Shown piece after piece: positions 1 to 8,841 of a stretch of DNA of 64,000 bases; positions within the stretch are counted from its first letter, which is position 1; every line of letters begins with the position of its first letter. The notes under the pieces were generated by a model. It was not told where the DNA came from. It made no database searches and saw only the letters and a list, made by a program, of their open reading frames with translations. The position numbers were made by a program, and so were the translations under genes. The DNA comes from Desmonostoc geniculatum HA4340-LM1. GTDB lineage: Bacteria; Cyanobacteriota; Cyanobacteriia; Cyanobacteriales; Nostocaceae. Location: assembly GCA_019359545.1 (NCBI GenBank), contig JAHHHB010000017.1, positions 1-64,000 of the forward strand. Reading direction: 5' to 3'.

Positions 1-180
1 CTTTTGACTGTCCCACAGAGAGTTCTTCTCTGGAAGAATAACTGTAAAAAGCGGAGAACGATGGCTTTAGCCTCGTTCGTAGCATCAGTTTGAATCACCG
101 TGGCTTTAGCCCGGTGAGAGTCAATCCCTTGTCCCCTCATCTCCCTCATCTCCCCCCTTTCCCGACTCCTCACTCCCTAC

Positions 181-1095
181 TCACCCCTCAGCACTACTAA
201 ATAAGGGAATAGAAATTTGTAGTCTGCTCATTTCCTGGGATGGTTCCTTGTCAATTGAAGAAGGCAAGATTTCTAGTTTTCCTCCCAGAACTTCCACCAG
301 AGTCTGATTAATCAATAGCCTCATTCCTGGAGAAAGAGTAGCATTCTGTAGCTTCACTTGGGTTGGCTGATCTTCAGATGTTATCAAGTCAATTGGCTCA
401 CTCCAAGGTATGGCATGGGTTGGTACATCCAGCCAAATATTCACAAAATTAGTTTTAGAGACGGTGCTGCTAGAAATATAGATACTGCCTTCTTCCATTT
501 GAGTAATTGCAGTGTCTATTAAACTGATTAATATTTGGCGGAGCCAGAGATAATCTGCCAAAACATAAATTTCTGGATCTGCGGGTAACAATTGCAACCT
601 AAAATTGCGATTTGCCGCCAACATATAAGTTAAGTTATAAACCTCCTCCAAAATATTGGCTAAAGGCTTGGGCTGAATATCTAGTTTATTTGTACCATGC
701 TCGGTTCTGGCAACGTTGATAATTTCATCCATTAGCTTCAGCAGTTTCAGCGTTCGCTCATGAGCTTGGACAATAAATTCTCGTTCTTCAGCTGGACTTT
801 CACACAGATCGGACAAAATTAATTGATGTAAACCAATTAAACCATTGAGAGGCGATCGCAATTCATGGGTTGTCCGCGCCAAAAAACCAGCTTTAAACAG
901 GCTCATCTCCCTTGCCATTTGGTATGCCAACTGCGTTTGCTGCATTTGTTGCGATATTGATGGCGTATCCTGTTGGTCTAATGGCACTACTGGGGATAAG
1001 CTATGTGAAGAGTTTGGCCATCGCACAAATAATCGACGAAAACCTAGACCTATCGCTATTCCCGCTCCTAAATATATCCAGTTACTCCAATTCAT
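181..1095 (-). CDS. Sensor histidine kinase-like protein with degenerate ATPase domain
   Basis: The 304-residue protein starts with one hydrophobic segment (about residues 5-20), followed by a linker and a recognisable HisKA dimerisation/phosphoacceptor region. The H-box is THELRSPLNGLIG, with the phosphoacceptor His at 77. The second half has the length and position of a HATPase_c domain, but its ATP motifs are eroded. The N-box reads RQILISLIDTAI, with Asp at 194 where Asn is expected. There is no DxGxG motif (LDVPTHAIP lies there), and the G2 region reads SPGMRLLI. It has no receiver domain and no adjacent response regulator. The family assignment is firm, but autokinase activity is doubtful, so a docking, phosphatase or scaffold role is possible. 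Confidence 0.75.
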   Translation of the reverse strand: MNWSNWIYLGAGIAIGLGFRRLFVRWPNSSHSLSPVVPLDQQDTPSISQQMQQTQLAYQMAREMSLFKAGFLARTTHELRSPLNGLIGLHQLILSDLCESPAEEREFIVQAHERTLKLLKLMDEIINVARTEHGTNKLDIQPKPLANILEEVYNLTYMLAANRNFRLQLLPADPEIYVLADYLWLRQILISLIDTAITQMEEGSIYISSSTVSKTNFVNIWLDVPTHAIPWSEPIDLITSEDQPTQVKLQNATLSPGMRLLINQTLVEVLGGKLEILPSSIDKEPSQEMSRLQISIPLFSSAEG

Positions 1096-1199
1096 ATTTT
1101 GGCAATTATAAACTTGTTAATTGACCACAACAGCGCAAATTAAAGTTCCGGATTTCTCAGTTGTTGAAACCAGGAGAACAACATTATAGCTATCTATAT

Positions 1200-1802
1200 C
1201 TAGTTGTCACTCGATAAATCTAACTTTATCGCACCTTGTCGTAAAATCTGCCAATTCATCCCTGTCCATTTGGCAACAGTGGAAGGTACACCCACCCCCA
1301 GTATTTCATCCTGGCATTCTGTGGTTGTTAGAGTCAGAACGTTGGGAAACTGAGCTGCAATTTCAGCTATTGTTTGCAAAGGTGGCTGACCAGAGAAATT
1401 AGCGCTAGTGGTAGCAAGAGGGCCTGTTTGCGCCAAAATAGTTTGAGCGATCGCACTGTTTGGTACTCTAATACCAATTGTTGCTGGATCAATGGGATTC
1501 ATGACTTTTGGCAAGCGCTGACTTGCTGGTAACACTAATGTTATAGCTCCTGGCCAATATTTATCTGTTAATTCTTGCCAGATTTTGTACTCGTTCTCAC
1601 TAGCTTTGACATAAGGCCACAAATCCTCAGCACTAGCAGCCATCAAAATCAAAGGTTTATCTTGACTGCGTTGCTTAGCCGCAAAAATTAATCCGGCTTT
1701 TTCTGGTATCGCCGCCAGTGCGGGAACCGTGTCTGTGGGAAAGCTCACCAATAAACCAGCGCGTGCGCCAGCTATCAGTTTTTCTAGAGAAACTTGGGTC
1801 AT
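1200..1802 (-). CDS. tsaC: L-threonylcarbamoyladenylate synthase (Sua5/YciO/YrdC family)
   Basis: This family makes threonylcarbamoyl-AMP from threonine, bicarbonate and ATP, the first step of the t6A37 modification of ANN-decoding tRNAs in the cytoplasm. The 200-residue protein is a single YrdC domain. It shows FPTDTVPALAA near the N-terminus, KQRSQDKPLILM (nucleotide/threonine site) and TTSANFSGQPP in the second half. It lacks the extra C-terminal Sua5 domain, so it is the short TsaC type. The start ATG at 1802 fits the domain edge. The partner enzyme TsaD lies about 7 kb away on the same strand and is not in an operon with it. YciO-type paralogues look similar, so the exact activity is slightly less certain than the family. 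Confidence 0.85.
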   Translation of the reverse strand: MTQVSLEKLIAGARAGLLVSFPTDTVPALAAIPEKAGLIFAAKQRSQDKPLILMAASAEDLWPYVKASENEYKIWQELTDKYWPGAITLVLPASQRLPKVMNPIDPATIGIRVPNSAIAQTILAQTGPLATTSANFSGQPPLQTIAEIAAQFPNVLTLTTTECQDEILGVGVPSTVAKWTGMNWQILRQGAIKLDLSSDN

Positions 1803-2318
1803 GTTTACAAAATAATAGTTCCCAAAATTTTACACAGTTTTTAACTGGAATGTGCTTAATAGATTAAAAGTATTTTTTTCGATCTGTAATTTTACTTAAA
1901 AAGTATTGCTTGATAAATTAAATAATTATAGTCTTGAAAGTAACTTTGACTAAAGAACTTACAAAACAACATATCAACATTTAAAAAAATTGTTAGTTTG
2001 AAAAATTCATAAATATAGAATTTCAACTCAAACTCTTGATTATTTATTAGCTGAAATTACTACTGATGGCTGAAAAATCTATATTGTTGAAACATTTATG
2101 GGACTCATATTTGATTTCTGAAAAAAATCCGTACACTTACAAAGTACTTTTTCCTACTCCCTACTCCCTACTCCCCACTCCCAGCATACGCAGATAATTT
2201 CAAAAATCAAAACGGATTCCTATATGAAGAGTTATTGTTTCTGATTCTGGTTGGCAAAGGTTGTAAGCGGCGAAACAGCAAGCAGTATTTCAAAAAACCT
2301 TATCCAAATCGTATTGCT
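1803..2318. other. Intergenic region upstream of tsaC, with a heptad repeat
   Basis: AT-rich region of about 500 bases between prmC and tsaC, both on the minus strand. I see no open frame with a plausible start. At 2152-2184 there is a short run of CCCTACT-type heptads, a common tandem repeat class in heterocystous cyanobacteria. The promoter of tsaC should lie close to 1803-1900, but I cannot define its -10 and -35 boxes with confidence. Confidence 0.4.
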
Positions 2319-3209
2319 CTAACTTCTATAAGCTAGGGCGAAGCGTTCAATACCAGCTAAGTCAGCGTGAATTTGAATATTGGAATAATTACCTTGATTT
2401 TGCAAAAGTTCTCGCACTGCATCCGCCTGTCCTGACATCATCTCAATCAGCCACACACCACCAGGTTGCAAATAGCGAGGAGAGATTTCTATCAAATGGC
2501 GAATGCAATCTAAGCCATCAGCGCCACCATCCAAAGCTAGATGTGGTTCATGTTTAACTACTTCTGGTTGCAAACTAGGTAAGATACTGGTGGGTATGTA
2601 AGGGGGATTCGACACCATACCACTGAACTGACCTTTGAGGAATGCCAGCGGCTCCCACCAGGAACCTTGATAAAATCGAATGCGGTCAGCAAAACCCAAA
2701 TTCTGGGCGTTGGCTTGAGCGATCGCCAAAGCTTCAACACTGTAATCAACAGCATGAATTGTTGCCTTTGGCAAGACATCTGCTAGTCCGATGGCGATCG
2801 CTCCACTGCCGGTACCCAAATCCGCCCAGTGTCCTGAAGCATTGCTAGCAGCGCCTACAGCCAAATCAATTAAGCACTCTGTTTCTGGTCGAGGAATCAA
2901 AACCGCATTCGATACGGCGATTTTAAACTGACGCCAAGGTGTAGTTCCAGCAATGTACTGCACTGGCAAGCGTTCATTTAATCGCCTCTGCCACAATCGA
3001 TCTAATTCTTCCAGAGGCAATTGCATCTGAATTTGCGGCCAATTTTTAAAAGACTCCAAACGGAGTGCCAAACGGTCTAATCCAGCTACTTCCAGAAGTA
3101 GCCAATCTACCTCCGTTGGTGGAACATCAGTGGCGATCGCTGCAACGAGGGCTGCATTCCGCCACTGCCAAAGTTGTAAACCAGAAACTATCAGATGTTT
3201 CTCCCCCAT
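2319..3209 (-). CDS. prmC: Peptide chain release factor N5-glutamine methyltransferase
   Basis: PrmC (HemK) methylates the glutamine of the GGQ motif in release factors RF1 and RF2, using S-adenosylmethionine. The 296-residue protein has the helical PrmC N-terminal domain (about residues 1-95), the IPRPETE region (about 105-111), a SAM-binding loop LGTGSGAIAIGLA (131-143) and the diagnostic catalytic motif NPPYIP (201-206). Length and domain order are normal for the family. The start ATG at 3209 lies 25 bases from the stop of tic22 (3235), so the two minus-strand genes may be cotranscribed, tic22 first. Confidence 0.93.
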   Translation of the reverse strand: MGEKHLIVSGLQLWQWRNAALVAAIATDVPPTEVDWLLLEVAGLDRLALRLESFKNWPQIQMQLPLEELDRLWQRRLNERLPVQYIAGTTPWRQFKIAVSNAVLIPRPETECLIDLAVGAASNASGHWADLGTGSGAIAIGLADVLPKATIHAVDYSVEALAIAQANAQNLGFADRIRFYQGSWWEPLAFLKGQFSGMVSNPPYIPTSILPSLQPEVVKHEPHLALDGGADGLDCIRHLIEISPRYLQPGGVWLIEMMSGQADAVRELLQNQGNYSNIQIHADLAGIERFALAYRS

Positions 3210-3234
3210 GTCTCAACCTTGGAGTGCATAACCG

Positions 3235-4038
3235 TTATTTTTTCGGAGCGGGCGCAGCTGGTGACTGATTCGGGGCTAGGGAGCGAATAAAATTGATCGA
3301 CTCGCGGGATGGATACAAAACAATTTTATTGATACTAGGATCGTTGCTAGTGTTGAGAGCCTCCATAACACCGTATAAATCCACCACCTGAATTTCAGTG
3401 TTTTCTGCTTCCTTGGGCACAGCTTTTTTAAATTCGTCTAACAGAGCTACTGCTTGCTCTTTCTCGAAAAAGAAAGGGATATAGCGATCGTTACCTTTTG
3501 CCAAAGGAATGGTTAGATAGCTATTATCTTTTTTAAATTTGGGCACAAACAAAGGAATACCGTTGAATTGCTCAACTTTTTTACCATTTGCGTTCACCAT
3601 ACTTGTTGCTGACGCTACCTGTTGTTGAGTCGGGACTAAAGTATAAATTACTGAATCTGACTTCTTTTTGCTTTCCAGGACTATCTTATAGTAGTCTGCC
3701 AAAGACAAAGGTCTTACCTGTAGCGTGCTTGCAAGTTGAGGATTTTCTTTTTTCAGCCGATTATCAAGAAATTTTTGAGCGTCTTGCTTGCTAATAAAAA
3801 ATCCCACTTGAGAAATGGTCTTGGATTGGTTATTTCTTGAAAGAACTACGAATTCCCCTTTAGGATTTGTGAGAGTGAATACGGGTACTTCTTGTAGCTT
3901 TTTCACTACCTGATCTTGTGGTAAAGCCACCGCCTCTAGATTGCCTAACCCTGGTAGATTGCCTATTCCTGAAAGTCCTCCTAAAAAGACACTCCCAGCT
4001 ATACCTAATGTTGCGCCCCAACGAACTAATGATTTCAT
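3235..4038 (-). CDS. tic22: Tic22-like periplasmic protein
   Basis: Cyanobacterial Tic22 is a periplasmic chaperone-like factor needed for outer membrane protein biogenesis. The plastid homologue is part of the import machinery. From the ATG at 4038 the protein has 267 residues. It begins with a positively charged hydrophobic signal segment (MKSLVRWGATLGIAGSVFLGG), followed by two similar mixed alpha/beta halves, each with an 'F.V...GF.I...DAQKFL' type block, as expected for the Tic22 butterfly fold. The C-terminus is Pro/Ala/Lys-rich. This ATG is preferred over an upstream in-frame start at 4101 because GAGGAG sits five to six bases before it and the signal peptide begins there. Confidence 0.88.
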   Translation of the reverse strand: MKSLVRWGATLGIAGSVFLGGLSGIGNLPGLGNLEAVALPQDQVVKKLQEVPVFTLTNPKGEFVVLSRNNQSKTISQVGFFISKQDAQKFLDNRLKKENPQLASTLQVRPLSLADYYKIVLESKKKSDSVIYTLVPTQQQVASATSMVNANGKKVEQFNGIPLFVPKFKKDNSYLTIPLAKGNDRYIPFFFEKEQAVALLDEFKKAVPKEAENTEIQVVDLYGVMEALNTSNDPSINKIVLYPSRESINFIRSLAPNQSPAAPAPKK

Positions 4039-4978
4039 GACTGCTCCTCGCATCAAAAATACAATTAAATTAAACAAATGGTTGGATTTGCACAGCACCA
4101 ACTAGCTTCAGTTATATAGCAATCTATTTTAGTTGTGAAAATTTTTTTGTAAACAAGTCATGGTGTCAGTTGACTGTTAAAAGTCAACTATCGAAGTAAA
4201 ATAATCCCAACTATTTAGGATTGTTATATTATCGCTTTTACCAATAGGCTGTGCTAAAGTTGTGTTTTTGTCGATTTTGGTTTGCTATTGACTGTTAAAT
4301 CCTGTAGATGCCTATTTTATAGCTTGTCAAACACTGAAAAGTCTGTCTGACTCTGAAAATAATAAATATCATTTTATTGACCAATGATTCCTTGATGGTA
4401 CAAAGCAAGCGAATTTATCCGTGGAATCAATCGAAAATCCTTTCATCCAAAATCCCAGGCTTCCGGATTGAACCGTGGAGTCAATCCAAAATTCAAAATC
4501 TAAAATCCAAAATTGTTCGACTTTCTCTCGTATTGGTGACGGTATGACTTTATCAATCGTTCCATCTGGGGGTAGCTAAATATCTTCTTAAATTTATACA
4601 AAGTGCAGTATCAGGAGTATCTTATTCCTGAAGGACGAAATTTACCTACTATGCTTTAAAAGCTAGCCCAAGAGTAAAATAGCCAAATTAATTTTCTGCG
4701 TAAAAATATGCAATTTAATTGCACATCTTAGCAACAAAACTCTAGTCTATTTGCCCTAAATGATAGGAATTTTTCAAAGATTCTCTATATTTAACTGACT
4801 GCTGAGACACAAAAACCTCAACAAAATCATCGGCTCTACATACCCATGTATAGAAATTGGCTAACACTTTCCGTGGGCGATCGCAATTTCGCAAATTTTG
4901 ATTTTTTAATTTGACATTCTAACCAAACCCAAATGTATTAATAATTGTGGGTTTAATCGCTCAAATATATTAACTAAA
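4039..4978. other. Long intergenic region between tic22 and tRNA-Pro
   Basis: About 940 bases without a convincing gene. It contains dispersed 'AATCCAAAAT/CTAAAATCCAAAAT' A-rich repeats around 4425-4515, one GCGATCGC octamer near 4880, and otherwise AT-rich sequence. The promoter of tic22 should be within the first 200 bases. I see no RNA gene or repeat array here. Confidence 0.4.
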
Positions 4979-5052
4979 TCGGGATGACAGGATTTGAACC
5001 TGCGGCATCCTGCTCCCAAAGCAGGCGCGCTACCAAGCTGCGCTACATCCCG
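4979..5052 (-). tRNA. tRNA-Pro (anticodon TGG)
   Basis: Read on the minus strand, the sequence folds into a complete cloverleaf. The acceptor arm CGGGATG pairs with CATCCCG, followed by discriminator A. The D arm is GCGC..GCGC, and the anticodon stem CCTGC/GCAGG closes the loop TTTGGGA with anticodon TGG. The T arm carries GGTTCAAATCC. It is 74 nucleotides long and the 3' CCA is not encoded. The TGG anticodon can read most proline codons by wobble. It stands alone between tic22 and the GNAT gene. Confidence 0.95.
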
Positions 5053-5292
5053 GCTATGCCTGTCTACTTTTTACGGTTCGGTTTTAACTTTCTCGCAAAA
5101 GCATTAATCTAATCATACCACATAACACTGCTCATGCACAACCTTCTTTATCCTTTGTAAAGACAAGATACACAGGATCTTTACATTGAATAAAGGTTTT
5201 TCAGGCGACTGTCTTTTACAAGACATTCATTTGCTTGTATGTCGGCTGAACTTTCCCAAACCACGTCAAAATAATAGACCTTTACTAATATA

Positions 5293-5316
5293 CCCGATTT
5301 TATTGTGCAAATCGGG
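5293..5316. terminator. Hairpin just downstream of the GNAT gene
   Basis: CCCGATTT (5293-5300) and AAATCGGG (5309-5316) form a perfect 8-bp stem with an 8-base loop, starting 19 bases beyond the GNAT stop codon. On the plus strand it is followed by CTTTATTT. On the minus strand no strong T-run follows, so it may act as an RNA stability hairpin or a weak terminator for the GNAT transcript. Confidence 0.45.
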
Positions 5317-5334
5317 CTTTATTTGAGCTGGGTA

Positions 5335-5886
5335 TTAGTGAGGATACCAGAACATGCCTTTGATGCCTTCCGGATCTGGCATAAACCCCATAGTTCGGTA
5401 GAAATCTACAACATGAGGATCGGCAAAGAGAGTCACATTGCTAATCTCTTCACTCCTCAGTTTTTTGAGGACGTATTTCATCAGCGCTTTGCCCAGTCCT
5501 TGACTTTGAAAGTCTGGGTGAACCACCACATCCCAAATAGTGGCATTAAAAGCGTGATCGGATGTAGCGCGGGCAAAACCAATGAGCCGCTTTTGGTTTC
5601 CTCTCACCTGCCACATTGAGGCGACGAGAAAACTATGCTCAATGGCTTTTTTCACTTTTCTTAAAGGACGACGCGACCAACCTACTGCATCACAGAGTTC
5701 TTCTAGTTCATACAGATCGATGTCTCGCTCTGTACTGAAGACGATGCGAGCCTCCTTTGAAGAAGCTTCGCTAACACTACCGGGGCTAGAGTTACCCGCA
5801 GTTTGTGCTGTATGTTCTTCAAAAGGGTTTGTCCTAGTTGTCGCTACAGACTCAGGAGTACTAAACCAAGTTTTCCAAAAACCCAT
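5335..5886 (-). CDS. GNAT family N-acetyltransferase (Ycf52/SNAT-like)
   Basis: The 183-residue protein has a low-complexity Ser/Thr/Glu-rich N-terminal part (about 1-45) followed by a GNAT fold. The acetyl-CoA pyrophosphate-binding block is [17 protein letters not shown], containing Q-S-Q-G-L-G-K-A. The C-terminal part [13 protein letters not shown] is the typical beta6-beta7 region. Proteins of this type are conserved in cyanobacteria and red algal plastids (Ycf52) and are related to plant chloroplast acetyltransferases, some of which acetylate serotonin or lysines. The native substrate here cannot be read from the sequence. The ATG at 5886 begins MGFWKTWF, a conserved-looking N-terminus. 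Confidence 0.8.
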   Translation of the reverse strand: MGFWKTWFSTPESVATTRTNPFEEHTAQTAGNSSPGSVSEASSKEARIVFSTERDIDLYELEELCDAVGWSRRPLRKVKKAIEHSFLVASMWQVRGNQKRLIGFARATSDHAFNATIWDVVVHPDFQSQGLGKALMKYVLKKLRSEEISNVTLFADPHVVDFYRTMGFMPDPEGIKGMFWYPH

Positions 5887-6839
5887 GCCAACGTGGTTCG
5901 GGTAATATAACTGAAATTGGTTTCCACTCTCACGAGTGTTGATTCATGCTTAACGTAGCTAGCCCCATTTACTACCCCTGACACCCCAAATTTTTGGGTT
6001 GTTTTCCAGATTTGTAATGATAACAGCTAGTTAGGGCATGTTTCACACCAATCATCTACAACTTTAGCATTTTGTTTTGACGTTCTCACCGCCCTAAAAG
6101 TGCGATGATTCTAAAAATTACTTTTTAGGTTTTCTCTTTCATCGACAAACCTTAAAATCAACTATCCATTGCTGGCAGTACTTAAACTAATTAACCGTTC
6201 AATAGAACCAATCAACGAGTCTAACTTAATTGACCCCAGAGGGATGTATCTCCAGAGACTTACTAGTATATTGAAACTAGCGTTATCGTGCGCCCCACGA
6301 TACGTTTATGGGCAAAAAATATGATGTTTTCTGGTTGTTGCTACTTTGTTGATTTTGCTAGCTTTTTTATACTCGTATTCGCCACCGAGTTGCCTTTATT
6401 GTTTCCCGACCTGTCGTGTTTCACCCTTTTGAGTTGTCCTGTATCGGCGGATATTCTACCTGAGACAACTTGATTTTATCACCAAGCCGTCCTCAAAGCA
6501 CAGCGGCTCTAAACCCAGTTTTTCCGTAAACCCTAGTAAAAATTCAACAAAAGGGAAGAATATAAGTAATTCAAAATCATCCCCTGTTGTGATTCCTCTG
6601 TCTGACTCTGCGGGAAACGACCCAAGCCGCTGCTGTGACTTTTCTCGAAATAAATATAGAAAACCCAATTCTGGCAAAGATCCTGTGAATTGTTCGTATG
6701 CAGCTTAAATGCACGTTAGCTTAAGAGTGAATTGTATATCAGGGATTTGAATAGCCGGGAAAAATTTTCCCACTCCCCAGTTCCCAATACCCAGTCCCTA
6801 GTCCCCAGGTGACGAAAGCAAGCGAGTCTTACCTTAAAA
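5887..6839. other. Long divergent intergenic region with no clear gene
   Basis: About 950 bases separate two divergently transcribed genes. A short inverted repeat CCCAAA/TTTGGG lies near 5984-5997. On the plus strand an open frame without ATG runs from 6433 to the TAA at 6706-6708 (91 codons, rich in Ser, Lys and Asn). A short hydrophobic frame precedes it in another register, so this could be a decayed small gene. I see no recognisable domain. The end of the region (6770-6810) has 'CCCACTCCCCAGTTCCC' type repeats. Confidence 0.35.
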
Positions 6840-7559
6840 ATGGCTTCTGGTTTAAAATCTTCGACACTGGAACTCCTAAAGCGCTTTAATCGAGCGTTTC
6901 CCCAGTTTTATGAGCAATTCGTCAGCAGTGAGATTCAACTGCAAAATTTACGGCTAGCCTACCGTCTCTATAAAACTAGACGCGCTGTGATTGAACTGAA
7001 ACCTGAAGGTAGCAAAAGTGCTTTGCATTTTGCCTACCGCAACCAGTCTTTTCTGCTCAGCGATATTTTTGGTGTACTAGCAGCTTATGGTTTAACAATC
7101 CACGGTCTGAGTTTATACGGTCAGATCCGTCCGCCGATGTTAGTTTTTATCAAACTGCTGGTATCACGTGGTAGTAAAGCCTTGACCGATAAAACGGCAG
7201 AAAATGTTTGTCGTGCGATTCGTGAGGCTTTAGGAGGTCGGTTTGAGGTAGAAGAAATGCTGGCAGTAGAATTCAATCTTGATACTGGGTTAGAGCAGGT
7301 ACAAACTGAGTTCTATGTCGATCCGGTTTTTCATCTCCCTGCCCTAGTGATTGAAGCCGATAATCAACCAGGATTATTTTACAAAGTGATGTACGCCATC
7401 TGGCAGGAAGATCTGCTGGTAGTCAATGCCAATTTACTTGTTTGGCGCGGACGTACACGGCTAATTCTCTACTTGTTGGGGCCTAATGAAAGCCTGATTC
7501 CTGAATATCTGGGTCACAAAATTGCTGAAGGGGTGCGACACAGATTGCTGGGTAAATGA
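6840..7559 (+). CDS. ACT-domain regulatory-like protein
   Basis: The 239-residue protein appears to contain two ACT-like modules, one at about residues 62-140 (SFLLSDIFGVLAAYGLTIHGLSLYG) and one at about 165-239 (ALVIEADNQPGLFYKVMYAIWQEDLLVVNANLL). The second resembles the C-terminal ACT domains of GlnD-type uridylyltransferases, with the 'D-x-P-G-L-x-x' turn that binds small molecules. It has no catalytic domain, so the protein is probably a stand-alone ligand sensor. A helical N-terminal segment (1-55) precedes the first module. The ATG at 6840 has only a weak upstream AAGCAAGCGAG as ribosome site. The ligand and partner are unknown. Confidence 0.65.
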   Translation: MASGLKSSTLELLKRFNRAFPQFYEQFVSSEIQLQNLRLAYRLYKTRRAVIELKPEGSKSALHFAYRNQSFLLSDIFGVLAAYGLTIHGLSLYGQIRPPMLVFIKLLVSRGSKALTDKTAENVCRAIREALGGRFEVEEMLAVEFNLDTGLEQVQTEFYVDPVFHLPALVIEADNQPGLFYKVMYAIWQEDLLVVNANLLVWRGRTRLILYLLGPNESLIPEYLGHKIAEGVRHRLLGK

Positions 7560-7807
7560 AAACACTCCTGATTCCTCGCCGAATTTTAGATTTTAAATTT
7601 TGGATTTTGGATTGAATGATTCAAAGTTTCCAAAGGTCTGTTTGCCCAGTGTCTTGTTCCAGAAACCTGGGAATTCATTCGCGAACAAATTTAAAATTAT
7701 TTATTCCCGTGCCTTGAGGCATAGGGTCAACCTAAAATCCAAAATCCAAAATGCTTTCCTGACACTTCGTATTTAGTCGCACCCACCCTTAGGGGTACGA
7801 TATAGGT

Positions 7808-8719
7808 ATGGCAACTATTGAAATCTTGGGCGTTCCACACGCATACGAGCTAACGGCTCCCACTTCCTGCCCCGATGCTTTAGTATTTATCCACGGTTGG
7901 CTTAATAGCCGTGGATATTGGCAACCTGTGATTTCCCGCCTATCAGATGATTTGCAGTGCCTGTCCTATGATTTGCGGGGTTTTGGTGAATCCCAGTCCC
8001 AGGTAAAAACTGATTTTAGTCGGGCACAAACGTCTGTGAATCTGATGCCCATCTCCAGTGATGGAGTTGGCTCATCTTTCGATTCTCTTTATACTCCTGT
8101 TGCCTATGCTCAGGATTTAGCAATTCTGTTGGAACAGCTAAATATTACTAGTGCTTGGCTAATTGGTCATTCTTTGGGAGGTACGATCGCTCTATGGGGA
8201 GCAGATCAAATACCTGAGTGTGTTAAAGGAGTTATCTGTATTAACGCAGGTGGCGGTATTTACCTCAAAGAAGCCTTTGAGCAGTTTCGCTCGGCGGGTC
8301 AAAAATTTTTGCAAATCCGTCCGCGCTGGTTGTCCCAAGTGCCTTTGATTGATTTGCTCTTTACCAGAGCCAGTGTGGCACGGCCTTTAGAGCGCTATTG
8401 GGCACGTCAGCGGGTGATTGATTTCGTCGTGGCTGACCCAGAAGCGGCGCTGGGAGCTCTGTTAGACTCCACAACCGAAGAAGAAATCAACCGTTTACCT
8501 GAGCTAGTATCCCAACTTAAGCAGCCAGTTTATTTTTTGGCTGGCGCCGAAGACAAAGTGATGGAACCGAAATATGTCCGTCATTTAGCTAGCTTTCACA
8601 GACTTTTTCAATACTGTGGTGACAATGTTTTAGAAATTCCTAATTGTGGACACTTAGCTATGTTAGAGCAGCCAGATGCAGTAGCTGATTACATCCGGTC
8701 GATAGTTAAAAGTCAATAA
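7808..8719 (+). CDS. Alpha/beta fold hydrolase
   Basis: The 303-residue protein has the standard alpha/beta-hydrolase plan. These are the oxyanion region FIHGWLNSRGYW, the strand-turn LSYDLRGFGES, the nucleophile elbow GHSLGG (Ser near residue 121), the acid in LAGAEDKVM and the catalytic His in NCGHLAMLEQPDAV near the C-terminus. The spacing matches haloperoxidase or esterase-like hydrolases with a short helical cap (about 165-220). There is no signal peptide, so it should be cytoplasmic. The substrate is unknown and the neighbours give no hint. A weak GGGG precedes the ATG. Confidence 0.85.
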   Translation: MATIEILGVPHAYELTAPTSCPDALVFIHGWLNSRGYWQPVISRLSDDLQCLSYDLRGFGESQSQVKTDFSRAQTSVNLMPISSDGVGSSFDSLYTPVAYAQDLAILLEQLNITSAWLIGHSLGGTIALWGADQIPECVKGVICINAGGGIYLKEAFEQFRSAGQKFLQIRPRWLSQVPLIDLLFTRASVARPLERYWARQRVIDFVVADPEAALGALLDSTTEEEINRLPELVSQLKQPVYFLAGAEDKVMEPKYVRHLASFHRLFQYCGDNVLEIPNCGHLAMLEQPDAVADYIRSIVKSQ

Positions 8720-8720
8720 A

Positions 8721-8840
8721 ATGGGGCATGGGGCATGGGGCATGGGGGATGAGAGAGATGAGGGAGAAGAATTAATAACCAATGCCCAATGCCCAATGCC
8801 CAATGCCCAATGCCCAATGCCCAATGACAAATGCCCAATG
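8721..8840. repeat. Two heptad repeat arrays between convergent genes
   Basis: Four ATGGGGC units (8721-8748) are followed about 30 bases later by eight CCAATGC-type units (8780-8840). The two arrays are partly complementary (GGGCAT against ATGCCC), so the transcript from either side can fold back. They lie between the stop codons of the hydrolase gene (plus) and tsaD (minus). They belong to the short tandemly repeated repeat class known in heterocystous cyanobacteria. Confidence 0.8.
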
Positions 8841-8841
8841 A

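Noticed and set aside
6370..6435. YidD-like string (SPPSCLYCFPTC) in one frame
   Set aside because: Only a short chance resemblance; a stop follows at once and the YidD continuation is missing.
8780..8840. Regular CCAATGC repeats as a possible CRISPR
   Set aside because: Units of seven bases without spacers; no cas genes in the window.
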